Below are positions 56,579 to 64,000 of a DNA stretch of 64,000 nucleotides, one piece after another. A model generated the notes under the pieces. The model was given only the letters and a program-made list of their open reading frames with translations, had not been told where the DNA came from and searched no databases. Both the position numbers and the translations under genes were made by a program. The stretch covers positions 1 through 64,000 of the forward strand of contig NZ_WKJJ01000010.1 in the NCBI RefSeq assembly GCF_009674485.1, in the 5' to 3' direction. The stretch is from Pseudoduganella rivuli. Its GTDB lineage: Bacteria; Pseudomonadota; Gammaproteobacteria; Burkholderiales; Burkholderiaceae_D. Every line of letters starts with the position of its first letter. Within the stretch, counting starts at the first letter, position 1.

Positions 56579-58282
56579 TTACTTGATCATGGGCAGGTTC
56601 AGTTTATTACGCTTGGCGCATTCGATGGCGGACTCGTAACCGGCGTCCGCATGGCGCATCACGCCCGAACCGCAATCGTTAACCAGCACGCGGGCCAGGC
56701 GCTTGGCAGCGGCATCGGTGCCGTCGGCCACGATCACCACGCCGGAGTGCTGGGAATAGCCCATGCCCACGCCGCCGCCATGGTGCAGCGATACCCACGT
56801 GGCGCCGCCCGCCGTGTTCAGCATGGCGTTCAGCAGCGGCCAGTCGGACACCGCGTCAGTGCCGTCTTTCATGGCTTCCGTTTCGCGGTTCGGGCTGGCC
56901 ACGGAACCGGTGTCCAGGTGGTCGCGGCCGATCACGATGGGCGCCTTCAGTTCGCCGTTGCGCACCATTTCATTGAAGGCCAGGCCGGCGATGTGGCGCT
57001 CGCCCAGGCCCAGCCAGCAGATACGCGCCGGCAAGCCCTGGAACGCGATGCGGTCGCGCGCCATGTCCAGCCAGCGGTGCACATGGGCGTGGTGCGGGAA
57101 CAGTTCCTTGATTTTCGCGTCGGTCTTGTAGATGTCTTCCGGGTCGCCGGACAACGCCACCCAGCGGAACGGGCCGCGGCCTTCGCAGAATTGCGGGCGG
57201 ATGTAGGCGGGAACGAAGCCCGGGAAATCAAACGCGTTTTCCACACCCTGATCGAACGCCACCTGGCGGATGTTGTTGCCATAGTCGACCACCTTGGCGC
57301 CCAGTTGCTGGAACTCCAGCATGGCTTGCACGTGCGCCGCGCACGAATCGGCGGCGGCGGCCTTCAGGCGCTCGTGGCGCTCCGGGTCTTGCTGCGCGGC
57401 CTTCCAGTCGGCCACGCTCCAGCCGCGCGGCAGGTAGCCGTTGATCAGGTCGTGGGCGGACGTCTGGTCCGTCACCATGTCCGGCACCAGGCCGCCCGCC
57501 TTGGCGCGCTTGACCAGTTCCGGCAGGATTTCCGCGGCATTGCCGAGCAGGCCGATGGAAATCGCTTCCTTGCGTTCCGTGTGGTATTTCACCAGTTCCA
57601 GCGCTTCATCGATGGAAGCGGCCTGCTTGTCGAGGTAGCGGGTGCGCAGGCGGAAGTCGATCGACGTTTGCTGGCATTCGATGTTCAGCGACACGGCGCC
57701 GGCGAACGTCGCGGCCAGGGGCTGGGCGCCGCCCATGCCGCCCAGGCCTGCCGTCAGGATCCAGCGGCCCGCCATGTCGCCGCCGAAGTGCTGGCGGCCC
57801 GCTTCCGCGAAGGTTTCATAGGTGCCCTGCACGATGCCCTGGGTGCCGATGTAAATCCACGAACCGGCCGTCATCTGGCCGTACATGAACAAGCCCTTGC
57901 GGTCCAGTTCATTGAAATGCTCCCAGTTGCCCCATTTCGGCACCAGGTTCGAGTTGGCCAGCAGCACGCGCGGCGCATCCTCATGGGTCTGGAACACGCC
58001 GACCGGCTTGCCGGACTGGATCAGCAGCGTCTGGTCCGCTTCGAGTTCTTTCAGCGAAGCGAGGATCTGGTCAAAGCATTCCCAGTTGCGGGCCGCGCGG
58101 CCGATACCGCCGTACACCACCAGGTGCTGCGGGTTTTCCGCCACTTCCTTGTCCAGGTTGTTCTGCAGCATGCGGTAGGCCGCTTCCGCGCCCCAGGTCT
58201 TGCAAACGCGCTCGGGGCCGCGCGGCGCGCGGATGTCGCGGGTGGCGTCGAAACGCGGATCGTTGGCGAGGGAAGTGCTCAT
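56579..58282 (-). CDS. hutU: Urocanate hydratase
   Basis: 567 residues. Typical features are [47 protein letters not shown] (NAD-binding) and [20 protein letters not shown]. It adds water to urocanate with NAD as a prosthetic group, giving imidazolone-propionate. It is the first gene of the operon. The ATG at 58282 ([10 protein letters not shown]) has aggag upstream; a 29-codon extension is rejected because the operator would then lie inside the gene. Confidence 0.96.
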   Translation of the reverse strand: MSTSLANDPRFDATRDIRAPRGPERVCKTWGAEAAYRMLQNNLDKEVAENPQHLVVYGGIGRAARNWECFDQILASLKELEADQTLLIQSGKPVGVFQTHEDAPRVLLANSNLVPKWGNWEHFNELDRKGLFMYGQMTAGSWIYIGTQGIVQGTYETFAEAGRQHFGGDMAGRWILTAGLGGMGGAQPLAATFAGAVSLNIECQQTSIDFRLRTRYLDKQAASIDEALELVKYHTERKEAISIGLLGNAAEILPELVKRAKAGGLVPDMVTDQTSAHDLINGYLPRGWSVADWKAAQQDPERHERLKAAAADSCAAHVQAMLEFQQLGAKVVDYGNNIRQVAFDQGVENAFDFPGFVPAYIRPQFCEGRGPFRWVALSGDPEDIYKTDAKIKELFPHHAHVHRWLDMARDRIAFQGLPARICWLGLGERHIAGLAFNEMVRNGELKAPIVIGRDHLDTGSVASPNRETEAMKDGTDAVSDWPLLNAMLNTAGGATWVSLHHGGGVGMGYSQHSGVVIVADGTDAAAKRLARVLVNDCGSGVMRHADAGYESAIECAKRNKLNLPMIK

Positions 58283-58355
58283 GTCGTCTCCTGGTGAACT
58301 GGTTGAAGCGGACAGGCGGTACAGGCGTGCGGGGTCCGCGGATGTTTCAAGGATA

Positions 58356-58371
58356 AGTTGTCTATACAACT
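58356..58371. promoter_or_regulatory. Candidate HutC (GntR-family) operator upstream of hutU
   Basis: agttgt-ctat-acaact is a perfect inverted repeat with 6-bp arms, about 75 nt before the hutU start. Its TTGTnTAnACAA pattern fits GntR/HutC sites. No hutC gene is in the window, so the regulator must be elsewhere. Confidence 0.55.
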
Positions 58372-58460
58372 AAGTCAAATGGTTTCTACAGTGCGTGCGC
58401 CGCCGCACCGTCCGGGCCGGGGGATTGGCTTAGCGTGGTCGGTCACAGGAGGTGCCTGCC

Positions 58461-59171
58461 ATGACAAATTTGAAACCCGCCGCCGAGCTGGCGGCCGCCA
58501 ACGCCAAACCCTATCCCAACGACAGCCCCGAATACCGCCGCGCGCGCGTCGCGCTGCTGGCCGAGGAAATCGAATTGCGCCGCCATATCGAGCGCGTGGC
58601 GGAACAGCGCCGCGCGTTGCCGCCCGGCGGCGAAGCGCGCGCCTATCATTTCCGGGATGAAAATGGGAACACGGTCACCCTGGCCGACCTGTTTGGCCGG
58701 CACGACACGCTGTGCACGTATTTCTGGATGTATGGCCCGCAGCGCGAACGGCCCTGCCCCATGTGCACGGCGCTGATCGGCGCACTCGATACGCCGGCGC
58801 GCGACCTTTCGCAGCGCATTGCGATGGCCGTCATCGGCCGCTCGCCGGTCGAGCGGCAACTGGCGTTTGCACGCGAGCGGGGCTGGCGCAACCTGAAGTT
58901 TTACGCCACCGTGGGCGATGATTTCGCCCGCGATGTGCACGGACTGGCGCCGGACGGCAACGAATGGCCGGCGCTGGACATCTGGACGCGGCAGGATGGC
59001 GTGGTGCGCCATTTCTGGGGCGGGGAACTGGGCGGCACGGAAGACCCCGGGCAGGATGCGCGCGGCGCGCCCGACCCGACGCCGCTGTGGAATATCCTCG
59101 ACCTGACGCCTGGCGGACGGGGGACCGACTGGTATCCGAAGCTCGATTACCCGGATAGCCGCCAGGGCTGA
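58461..59171 (+). CDS. DUF899 family thioredoxin-fold protein
   Basis: 236 residues. The thioredoxin-like core shows TLADLFGRHDTLCTYFWMY and PCPMCTALIGAL, where the C-P-M-C pair is a CxxC-like site. It has no signal peptide. The function of DUF899 proteins is not established; their fold suggests redox activity. The strong ribosome site aggagg stands before the ATG. It converges with the amidohydrolase gene with one base between them. Confidence 0.9.
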   Translation: MTNLKPAAELAAANAKPYPNDSPEYRRARVALLAEEIELRRHIERVAEQRRALPPGGEARAYHFRDENGNTVTLADLFGRHDTLCTYFWMYGPQRERPCPMCTALIGALDTPARDLSQRIAMAVIGRSPVERQLAFARERGWRNLKFYATVGDDFARDVHGLAPDGNEWPALDIWTRQDGVVRHFWGGELGGTEDPGQDARGAPDPTPLWNILDLTPGGRGTDWYPKLDYPDSRQG

Positions 59172-59172
59172 A

Positions 59173-60828
59173 TTAGGGCTTGGAGTACACCTGCCTGCCC
59201 GCCACCCACGTCTGCAACACCTGGATCTTGCCGATGTTCGCCGCAGGCACCTTGAACAAGTCCGCATCGGTGACGATAAAGTCCGCCCACTTGCCCTTCT
59301 CCAGCGACCCGATGGCTTTTTCCTGGTGCGCGGCGTAAGCCGCATCGAGCGTGAAGCAGCGGAAAGCCTGCTGCAACGTCATCGCCTCGTTCCTGTACCA
59401 GCCGCCGGTCGGCACGCCGGCGTTGTCCTGGCGCGTCACGGCCGCATGCAAGCCTTCGAACGGATTCGGCGATTCGATCGGGAAGTCCGAGCCGCACGCA
59501 ATTGTTGAGCCTTGTTTCAGGAACGTCCGCCACGCATAGGCGCCCTTGATGCGCTGTGGACCGACACGCTGTTCCGCCATGTTCTGGTCGGACGTCGCAT
59601 GGGTCGGCTGCATCGATGGGATGATGTTCAGCGCCTTGAACCTCGGGATATCGGCAGGCGCCACCACTTGCGCATGTTCGATGCGATGCCGCGCGCGCGC
59701 CGCCTGCGGGTAGCGCTTCAACAACGCCGCATAGCCATCGAGGATTTGCCGGTTGCCCGCGTCGCCGATCGCATGCACGTTGACCTGGTAGCCCGCCTTC
59801 ATCGCCTTTTCCATCTTGGCGCGCATGTCCGCATCGTTGTAGAACAGCAGGCCGTGCGTGTGCGGCGCATCGCTGTAGGGCGCGATCAGCGCGGCGCCAC
59901 GGCTGCCCAGTGCACCATCCGAATACAGCTTGACGGCAGCCAGCGCATACAGGTCGTTCGCATACGATGTCACGGGACCGCCCTGCGACAACTGGTCAAA
60001 GTCCGCCGTGGTGTCGCCGATCATCGCGTACACGCGCGCGGTCAGTTTTCCATTGTCCGCGTAACTGCGCATCAGGCGGTCCTCAGGCACGCCGATGCCG
60101 GCGTCGTGCACGCTGGTCAGGCCCACTTTCGCCAGTTCCGCCAGCGCGCCATCGAGCGAAGCGCGCGCTTCCGCTTCAGTGGGTTTCGGGATGGCCGCGC
60201 GCACCAGTTCCATGGCCGCGTCGACCAGGATGCCGGTGGCGTTGCCCTGCGCATCGCGCTCGATCTTGCCGCCTGCGGGATCCTTGGTGTCGTTCGTGAT
60301 GCCGGCCAGTTGCAGCGCCCTGGTGTTGGCCCATACGGCGTGCCCGTCGACGCGCGTCATCACGGCGGGGCGTTCCGGTATCACGCTGTCCAGTTCCTGC
60401 GCGGTCGGGAAGCGGCCCAGTTTCCAGATTTCCTGGTTCCAGCCATTGCCCAGCACCCAGGCGCGCTGCGGATGGGCTTTGCTGAAATCCGCCACGGCTG
60501 TCAGGGCCGCGTCCAGCGATGGTGTGCCATACAGCAGCACGGCGGTGGAAATCTCGCCCAGCCCGAACACGTGGCCATGCGCATCGATCAATCCCGGCAA
60601 CACGGTCTTGCCCTGCATATCGATGCGCTTTGCATTGGGCGCGCTTTTCGCCACCGCCCTGGCGCTGCCGACCGCAAGGATGCGGCCCGCATCGTCATAG
60701 GCAAGGGACGTAAAGCGCACCAGTTGGCCGGTGCTGTTGAGCGTGTAGCCGTTGGCGTTATCGATCAGGGTGGCGGCGTGGGCCGGCAGGGTGACTGCCA
60801 TGGCCAGGGCAAGCGGGGTCAATCGCAT
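59173..60828 (-). CDS. Exported YtcJ-like amidohydrolase
   Basis: 551 residues. The signal peptide ends at PAHAAT. Metal-binding motifs are VLPGLIDAHGHVFG, the His of VNVHAIGDAGNRQ, RHRIEHAQVV and CGSDFPIESPNP, with the longer insertion typical of the YtcJ branch (GWNQEIWKLGRFPTAQELD). Substrates of this branch are amides and formamides but are mostly unknown. ggaga lies before the ATG. It stands alone. Confidence 0.9.
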   Translation of the reverse strand: MRLTPLALAMAVTLPAHAATLIDNANGYTLNSTGQLVRFTSLAYDDAGRILAVGSARAVAKSAPNAKRIDMQGKTVLPGLIDAHGHVFGLGEISTAVLLYGTPSLDAALTAVADFSKAHPQRAWVLGNGWNQEIWKLGRFPTAQELDSVIPERPAVMTRVDGHAVWANTRALQLAGITNDTKDPAGGKIERDAQGNATGILVDAAMELVRAAIPKPTEAEARASLDGALAELAKVGLTSVHDAGIGVPEDRLMRSYADNGKLTARVYAMIGDTTADFDQLSQGGPVTSYANDLYALAAVKLYSDGALGSRGAALIAPYSDAPHTHGLLFYNDADMRAKMEKAMKAGYQVNVHAIGDAGNRQILDGYAALLKRYPQAARARHRIEHAQVVAPADIPRFKALNIIPSMQPTHATSDQNMAEQRVGPQRIKGAYAWRTFLKQGSTIACGSDFPIESPNPFEGLHAAVTRQDNAGVPTGGWYRNEAMTLQQAFRCFTLDAAYAAHQEKAIGSLEKGKWADFIVTDADLFKVPAANIGKIQVLQTWVAGRQVYSKP

Positions 60829-60958
60829 GAAGTCTCCGGGTAGGATTCAAAAGCAAGATTGCAGAGTGTAGCGAAAATCCCGCAAGTCATGGAGCTTGCG
60901 TGTAGGGAAATCCTGAATCCAGCCACCTGAGAAATCACATTCCTCCGTACCGCTATCA

Positions 60959-60995
60959 ATCGAAACAACCATTTCGATCACACCTCAATATTGAG
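60959..60995. promoter_or_regulatory. Two inverted repeats upstream of the TonB-dependent receptor gene
   Basis: atcgaaa and tttcgat around caacca (60959-60978) and the 12-bp palindrome ctcaatattgag (60984-60995). Both are perfect. Either could be an operator; regulators unknown. Confidence 0.35.
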
Positions 60996-61027
60996 TGAAA
61001 ACAGGAATAATTTTGCGCAGAACGCAA

Positions 61028-61039
61028 ATTATCATTATC
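61028..61039. promoter_or_regulatory. Fur-box-like sequence
   Basis: On the minus strand the sequence reads gataat-gataat, two perfect Fur hexamers; the third hexamer does not match well. It lies 84 nt before the receptor start, in a promoter-like region. Confidence 0.4.
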
Positions 61040-61122
61040 CGTGTTGTTGAGCTCGTATAGGTGTGGGAAGCAGGATGCTACCTACGAATGAAGTCCGAAA
61101 CACAATGCAGAGAGATCGCTAG

Positions 61123-63609
61123 ATGAAAACAATGAAGATCCGCAGTTCCGGGGTGCGTGAGCATGGCCAACTGAAAATGACCCTGATGGCCGGCGCCTTG
61201 CTGCTGGCGCTCAGTCCGGCCCATGGCCAGCAAGCAGCGGAGGAGGAAGCCACGAACAAGGTGGTGCTGGTGGGTTCCCGCTCCACCGCCAAGACCGCGC
61301 TCGATACCGCCGCACCGGTCGGCCTGATCAACGTCAAAGACATGCAAAACGCCGGTCCGCTGGAACTGGGCAAATTGCTGCAAACGCTGGACCCGTCCTT
61401 CAATTTTTCCTCCACCTTTATCAGTGACGGCACCGACAGCATCCGCCCCGCCACCTTGCGCTCGCTGGGCCCGGACCAGTTGCTGGTGCTGGTGAACGGC
61501 AAACGGCGCCACCAGCAGGCGCTGCTCAACGTCCAGCAAACCATCGGCCGCGGCTCGGCCGGCACCGACATCAACGCCATTCCCCTGTCGGCCATCCACC
61601 ACATCGAAGTGCTGCGCGACGGCGCCGCCGCCCAGTATGGCTCGGACGCCATTGCCGGCGTGATTAACATCGTGCTCAAGTCGCAAACTGCCGAAACCCA
61701 GTTTTCCGGCGAAGTCGGCCAAACCTCGGAAGGCGATGGCCGGGTCGTCTCGGGCAGCTTGAACCACGGCTGGAGCATCGGCGACGGCGGCTATATCAAC
61801 GTATCGCTGGAAGCGCGCAAGCGCGGCGAGACCAACCGCGCCGGCCTCGACACGCTGCGCGTGAACCCGCCACGCGTGACCCAGCACATCGGCGACTCCA
61901 ACACCAAGGATGGCTACCTGTGGTGGAACGCGGCGCTGCCGCTCGACCAGAACAGCGAACTGTACGCCTTCGGCGGCCTGTCCAAGCGCCGCGGCGATTC
62001 GTTCGGCTTCTTCCGTTCGGCCGGCGACGGACGCACCGTGCCGGCGCTGTATCCGAACGGCTTCCTGCCCAACATCGTCACCGACATCAAGGATGGCTCC
62101 TTTGCCGCCGGCTACCGGCGCGACCTGGCCGGCGACTGGAAATTCGACCTGTCGATCAACCATGGCGCCAGCCAGTTCGATTACAACGAAAAGAACACCG
62201 TCAACATCAGCTACTGGTACGAACCCAAGCCGGGCGGCGGCATCTATGCGGCATCGCCGCTGGAAGCGCACACGGGACGGCTGAAATTCGACCAGACCAC
62301 CGTCAATGCCGACCTGCGCGGTCCGGTCACGCTGGGCGGCGCGAAATTCGCCTTCGCCACCGGCTTTGAATACCGTACCGACAATTACCGCATCGACGCG
62401 GGCGATCCGGTGTCGTACCAGTATGGCCGGACCAACAATCCCGCCGTCGTGATCCTGGACCAGAACGGCGGCCGTGCCGCCGCCGGCACCCAGGGCTTCC
62501 CCGGCTATACCCCGGCCACGGCCGTCAACGACGGCCGCCACAACATCGCGCTGTACGTGGATGCGGAACACAACCTGACGCAGCAATTGATGGTGGCGGC
62601 CGCCATGCGCCATGAACGCTATTCGGACTTTGGCAGCACCACCACCGGCAAGCTGTCGCTGCGCTACGATCCGATGCCGACACTGGGCCTGCGCGGCAGC
62701 TTCTCGACCGGTTTCCGCGCCCCCAGCGTACAGCAAGAGTTCTACAGTTCCGTCTCCACCAACCTGGACGGCGCCGGCAACCTGACGGAAACGCTGACGG
62801 CGCGCCAGGGCAGCGCGGTCACCCAGGCCTTCGGCATCGCCCCGCTCAAGCAGGAAACGTCCCGCAGCGGCAGCATGGGCCTGGTGCTGCGTCCGGCCAA
62901 GAACATGTCCATCACGACCGACTTGTACCGGGTCGACATCAAGGACCGCATCGTGTTTTCCAGCGAAATCACGCCGGAAGCGGCCGCCGGCTGCAACGCC
63001 ACGCTGAGCAATTGCCCGATCCGCAGGATCCTGGCGCCGCTCGCCGTGGGCCAGGCGCAATTCTTCACCAATGCGGTCGACACCAGCACCACGGGCGTGG
63101 ACATCGTGGCCGAGCACAGCAGCAAATTACCGGTGGGCAACCTGGTGCTGTCCGGCCAGCTGGGTTTTAACCGCACCAAGGTCACGTCGCGCCATTCGCA
63201 ATCGCCGGTGCTGTCCGGCAACCAGCTGTTCGATGACATGCAAGTGCTGCTGATCGAGCACGGCCAGCCGCGCCAGCACCACGTGCTGGCCGCCGACCTG
63301 AATACGGGCGCGTGGAACCTCAACGCGCGCGCCAATTACTTCGGTGCGGTGAAAGCCGGCTACTTCACCAATCCGTATGTGCAGACGTGGGAACCGCGCT
63401 GGGTGGTCGACAGCTCGCTGCGCTACAACTTCAGCAAGAAGACCAGCGTGGCGTTCGGCGTGAACAACCTGTTCAATGTCTATCCGACCGAATGGGATAA
63501 AACCAAGGCCGCGCCCTTCCCGCAACTGGGCTTTACGCACTGCTGGGAAACCTGCCCGATCGGCATCAACGGCCGTTCGATGTACGTCCGTTACGACACG
63601 GCGTTCTGA
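61123..63609 (+). CDS. TonB-dependent outer-membrane receptor
   Basis: 828 residues. The signal peptide ends at AHGQQ. The plug shows LGKLLQTLDPSFNF, DQLLVLVNGKRRHQQALLN and IEVLRDGAAAQYGSDAIAG. The barrel has SFSTGFRAPSVQQEF and ends with RYDTAF. An N-terminal extension that would recruit an anti-sigma factor is not obvious. Upstream signals look iron-related. It may import iron complexes or organic nutrients; the amino-acid permease downstream is co-oriented and starts 92 nt later. Confidence 0.92.
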   Translation: MKTMKIRSSGVREHGQLKMTLMAGALLLALSPAHGQQAAEEEATNKVVLVGSRSTAKTALDTAAPVGLINVKDMQNAGPLELGKLLQTLDPSFNFSSTFISDGTDSIRPATLRSLGPDQLLVLVNGKRRHQQALLNVQQTIGRGSAGTDINAIPLSAIHHIEVLRDGAAAQYGSDAIAGVINIVLKSQTAETQFSGEVGQTSEGDGRVVSGSLNHGWSIGDGGYINVSLEARKRGETNRAGLDTLRVNPPRVTQHIGDSNTKDGYLWWNAALPLDQNSELYAFGGLSKRRGDSFGFFRSAGDGRTVPALYPNGFLPNIVTDIKDGSFAAGYRRDLAGDWKFDLSINHGASQFDYNEKNTVNISYWYEPKPGGGIYAASPLEAHTGRLKFDQTTVNADLRGPVTLGGAKFAFATGFEYRTDNYRIDAGDPVSYQYGRTNNPAVVILDQNGGRAAAGTQGFPGYTPATAVNDGRHNIALYVDAEHNLTQQLMVAAAMRHERYSDFGSTTTGKLSLRYDPMPTLGLRGSFSTGFRAPSVQQEFYSSVSTNLDGAGNLTETLTARQGSAVTQAFGIAPLKQETSRSGSMGLVLRPAKNMSITTDLYRVDIKDRIVFSSEITPEAAAGCNATLSNCPIRRILAPLAVGQAQFFTNAVDTSTTGVDIVAEHSSKLPVGNLVLSGQLGFNRTKVTSRHSQSPVLSGNQLFDDMQVLLIEHGQPRQHHVLAADLNTGAWNLNARANYFGAVKAGYFTNPYVQTWEPRWVVDSSLRYNFSKKTSVAFGVNNLFNVYPTEWDKTKAAPFPQLGFTHCWETCPIGINGRSMYVRYDTAF

Positions 63610-63622
63610 CAGGTAGCAGAAG

Positions 63623-63677
63623 GGGCCGCGCAAGCGCGGCCCGCACATTCCCGGGACGGCCGCGCCACGGCCGTCCC
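63623..63677. terminator. Two stable hairpins between receptor and permease genes
   Basis: Hairpin 1: gggccgcg / cgcggccc, loop caag (63623-63642). Hairpin 2: gggacggccg / cggccgtccc, loop cgcca (63653-63677). Neither has a U run, so they may attenuate or protect the RNA rather than end it. Confidence 0.45.
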
Positions 63678-63701
63678 ACCCCAGCCGGTTGGAGAATCGC
63701 A

Positions 63702-64000
63702 ATGAGCCTGTTCCGCACTAAAAACCTCGACCACATGGTGGCGCAAAGCCGCGCCGCCGGTGGCCTGCACAAAGTACTGGGTCCGCTGGACCTGGTGTTG
63801 ATGGGTATCGGCGCCATTGTCGGCACCGGCATTTTTGTCTTGACCGGCACCGGCGCGCTGACCGCCGGCCCGGCGCTTACGCTGTCGTTCGTCATCGCGG
63901 CGCTGGCCTGCGGCTTTGCCGCGCTGTGCTACGCAGAATTCGCCTCCACCGTCCCGGTGGCGGGCTCGATTTATACCTATTGCTACGCCACCATGGGAGA
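63702..64000 (+). CDS. Amino-acid permease, APC superfamily (partial, continues past window)
   Basis: About 99 residues are visible. The start MSLFRTKNLDHMVAQSR leads into membrane segment 1 with the APC signature LVLMGIGAIVGTGIFVLTG, and segment 2 with ALACGFAALCYAEFAST. The sequence resembles the cationic amino-acid transporter (CAT/YfnA-like) branch. The rest lies beyond the window edge. ggaga precedes the ATG. Confidence 0.88.
   Translation, partial: MSLFRTKNLDHMVAQSRAAGGLHKVLGPLDLVLMGIGAIVGTGIFVLTGTGALTAGPALTLSFVIAALACGFAALCYAEFASTVPVAGSIYTYCYATMG

Noticed and set aside
55013-58297. A very long open frame (over 1000 codons) on the plus strand opposite hutU and hutH
   Set aside because: High GC makes the opposite strand of real genes open. 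The frame is rich in Arg, His and Ala, has no domain, and the minus strand holds clear hut genes with ribosome sites.
58283-58369. 29-codon N-terminal extension of hutU
   Set aside because: It would place the palindromic operator inside the gene and does not resemble urocanate hydratase.
1-64000. CRISPR array, prophage or defence island
   Set aside because: No direct-repeat/spacer pattern, no phage structural genes, and no defence gene families were recognised anywhere in the window.

Overview
The window is a gene-dense, GC-rich stretch of bacterial chromosome. Gene content and protein style point to a betaproteobacterium of the Oxalobacteraceae (Massilia / Duganella / Janthinobacterium group). 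Supporting signs are many Tar-like chemoreceptors, TonB-dependent receptors, a periplasmic PaoABC-type aldehyde oxidase, a Pseudomonas-style hut operon using HutF and HutG, and a long IF-1 variant. This taxonomy is inferred from protein families, not from a marker gene. I see no rRNA, tRNA, CRISPR array, prophage or replication origin. The only clear mobile element is one IS1595-family insertion sequence.

Layout. 1-4.1 kb: the end of a chemoreceptor, a secreted amidohydrolase, a cold-shock protein gene and an orphan histidine kinase. 4.1-10 kb: two paralogous TRAP-type binding proteins flanking a cytosolic M14 carboxypeptidase and a TonB-dependent receptor. 10-13.4 kb: pmbA diverging from an overlapping yjgA-mog-esterase operon. 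13.4-17.3 kb: paoABC. 17.3-23.2 kb: a carboxymuconolactone-decarboxylase-like protein, a class III aminotransferase, an FAH-family hydrolase, and a KamA-family aminomutase paired with an MFS transporter. 23.4-25.6 kb: a secreted single-Cache protein followed 7 nt later by a chemoreceptor. 25.6-26.6 kb: the IS1595 element, inserted exactly in the stop codon of a 3-methyladenine DNA glycosylase gene. 27.4-30.8 kb: an HDOD protein, a conserved protein of unknown function and a transglutaminase/TPR lipoprotein. 31-39.3 kb: a sensory cluster of two chemoreceptors around a very large hybrid kinase, all three sharing an HRGLS-type input region.

39.3-42.5 kb holds a lipid module: a wax ester synthase/DGAT divergent from an ArsR regulator plus desaturase, with a palindromic operator candidate between them. 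42.5-46.5 kb carries small housekeeping genes (DUF3297, an AhpD-like protein, a long IF-1, a family-6 DNA glycosylase, an Mpo1-like protein, a DMT transporter and a GNAT acetyltransferase). 46.6-51 kb has a fused binding-protein/permease osmoprotectant transporter one base from the end of a large metzincin protease. 51-58.3 kb is the hutUHGFDI operon, which converts histidine to glutamate, formate and ammonia, with a GntR/HutC-like palindrome upstream. The right end has a DUF899 protein, a YtcJ-like amidohydrolase, a TonB-dependent receptor behind a Fur-box-like sequence, and the start of an amino-acid permease.

Much of the window serves sensing and scavenging of organic nitrogen: four chemoreceptors, two outer-membrane receptors, two binding proteins, histidine catabolism, amidohydrolases and peptidases. 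No single obviously new defence or biosynthetic system stands out. The most unusual observations are the IS in a stop codon, the three neighbouring HRGLS sensors, the split Cache/chemoreceptor pair, the protease joined to an ATPase-less transporter, and a hairpin repeat placed before minus-strand terminators at two loci.
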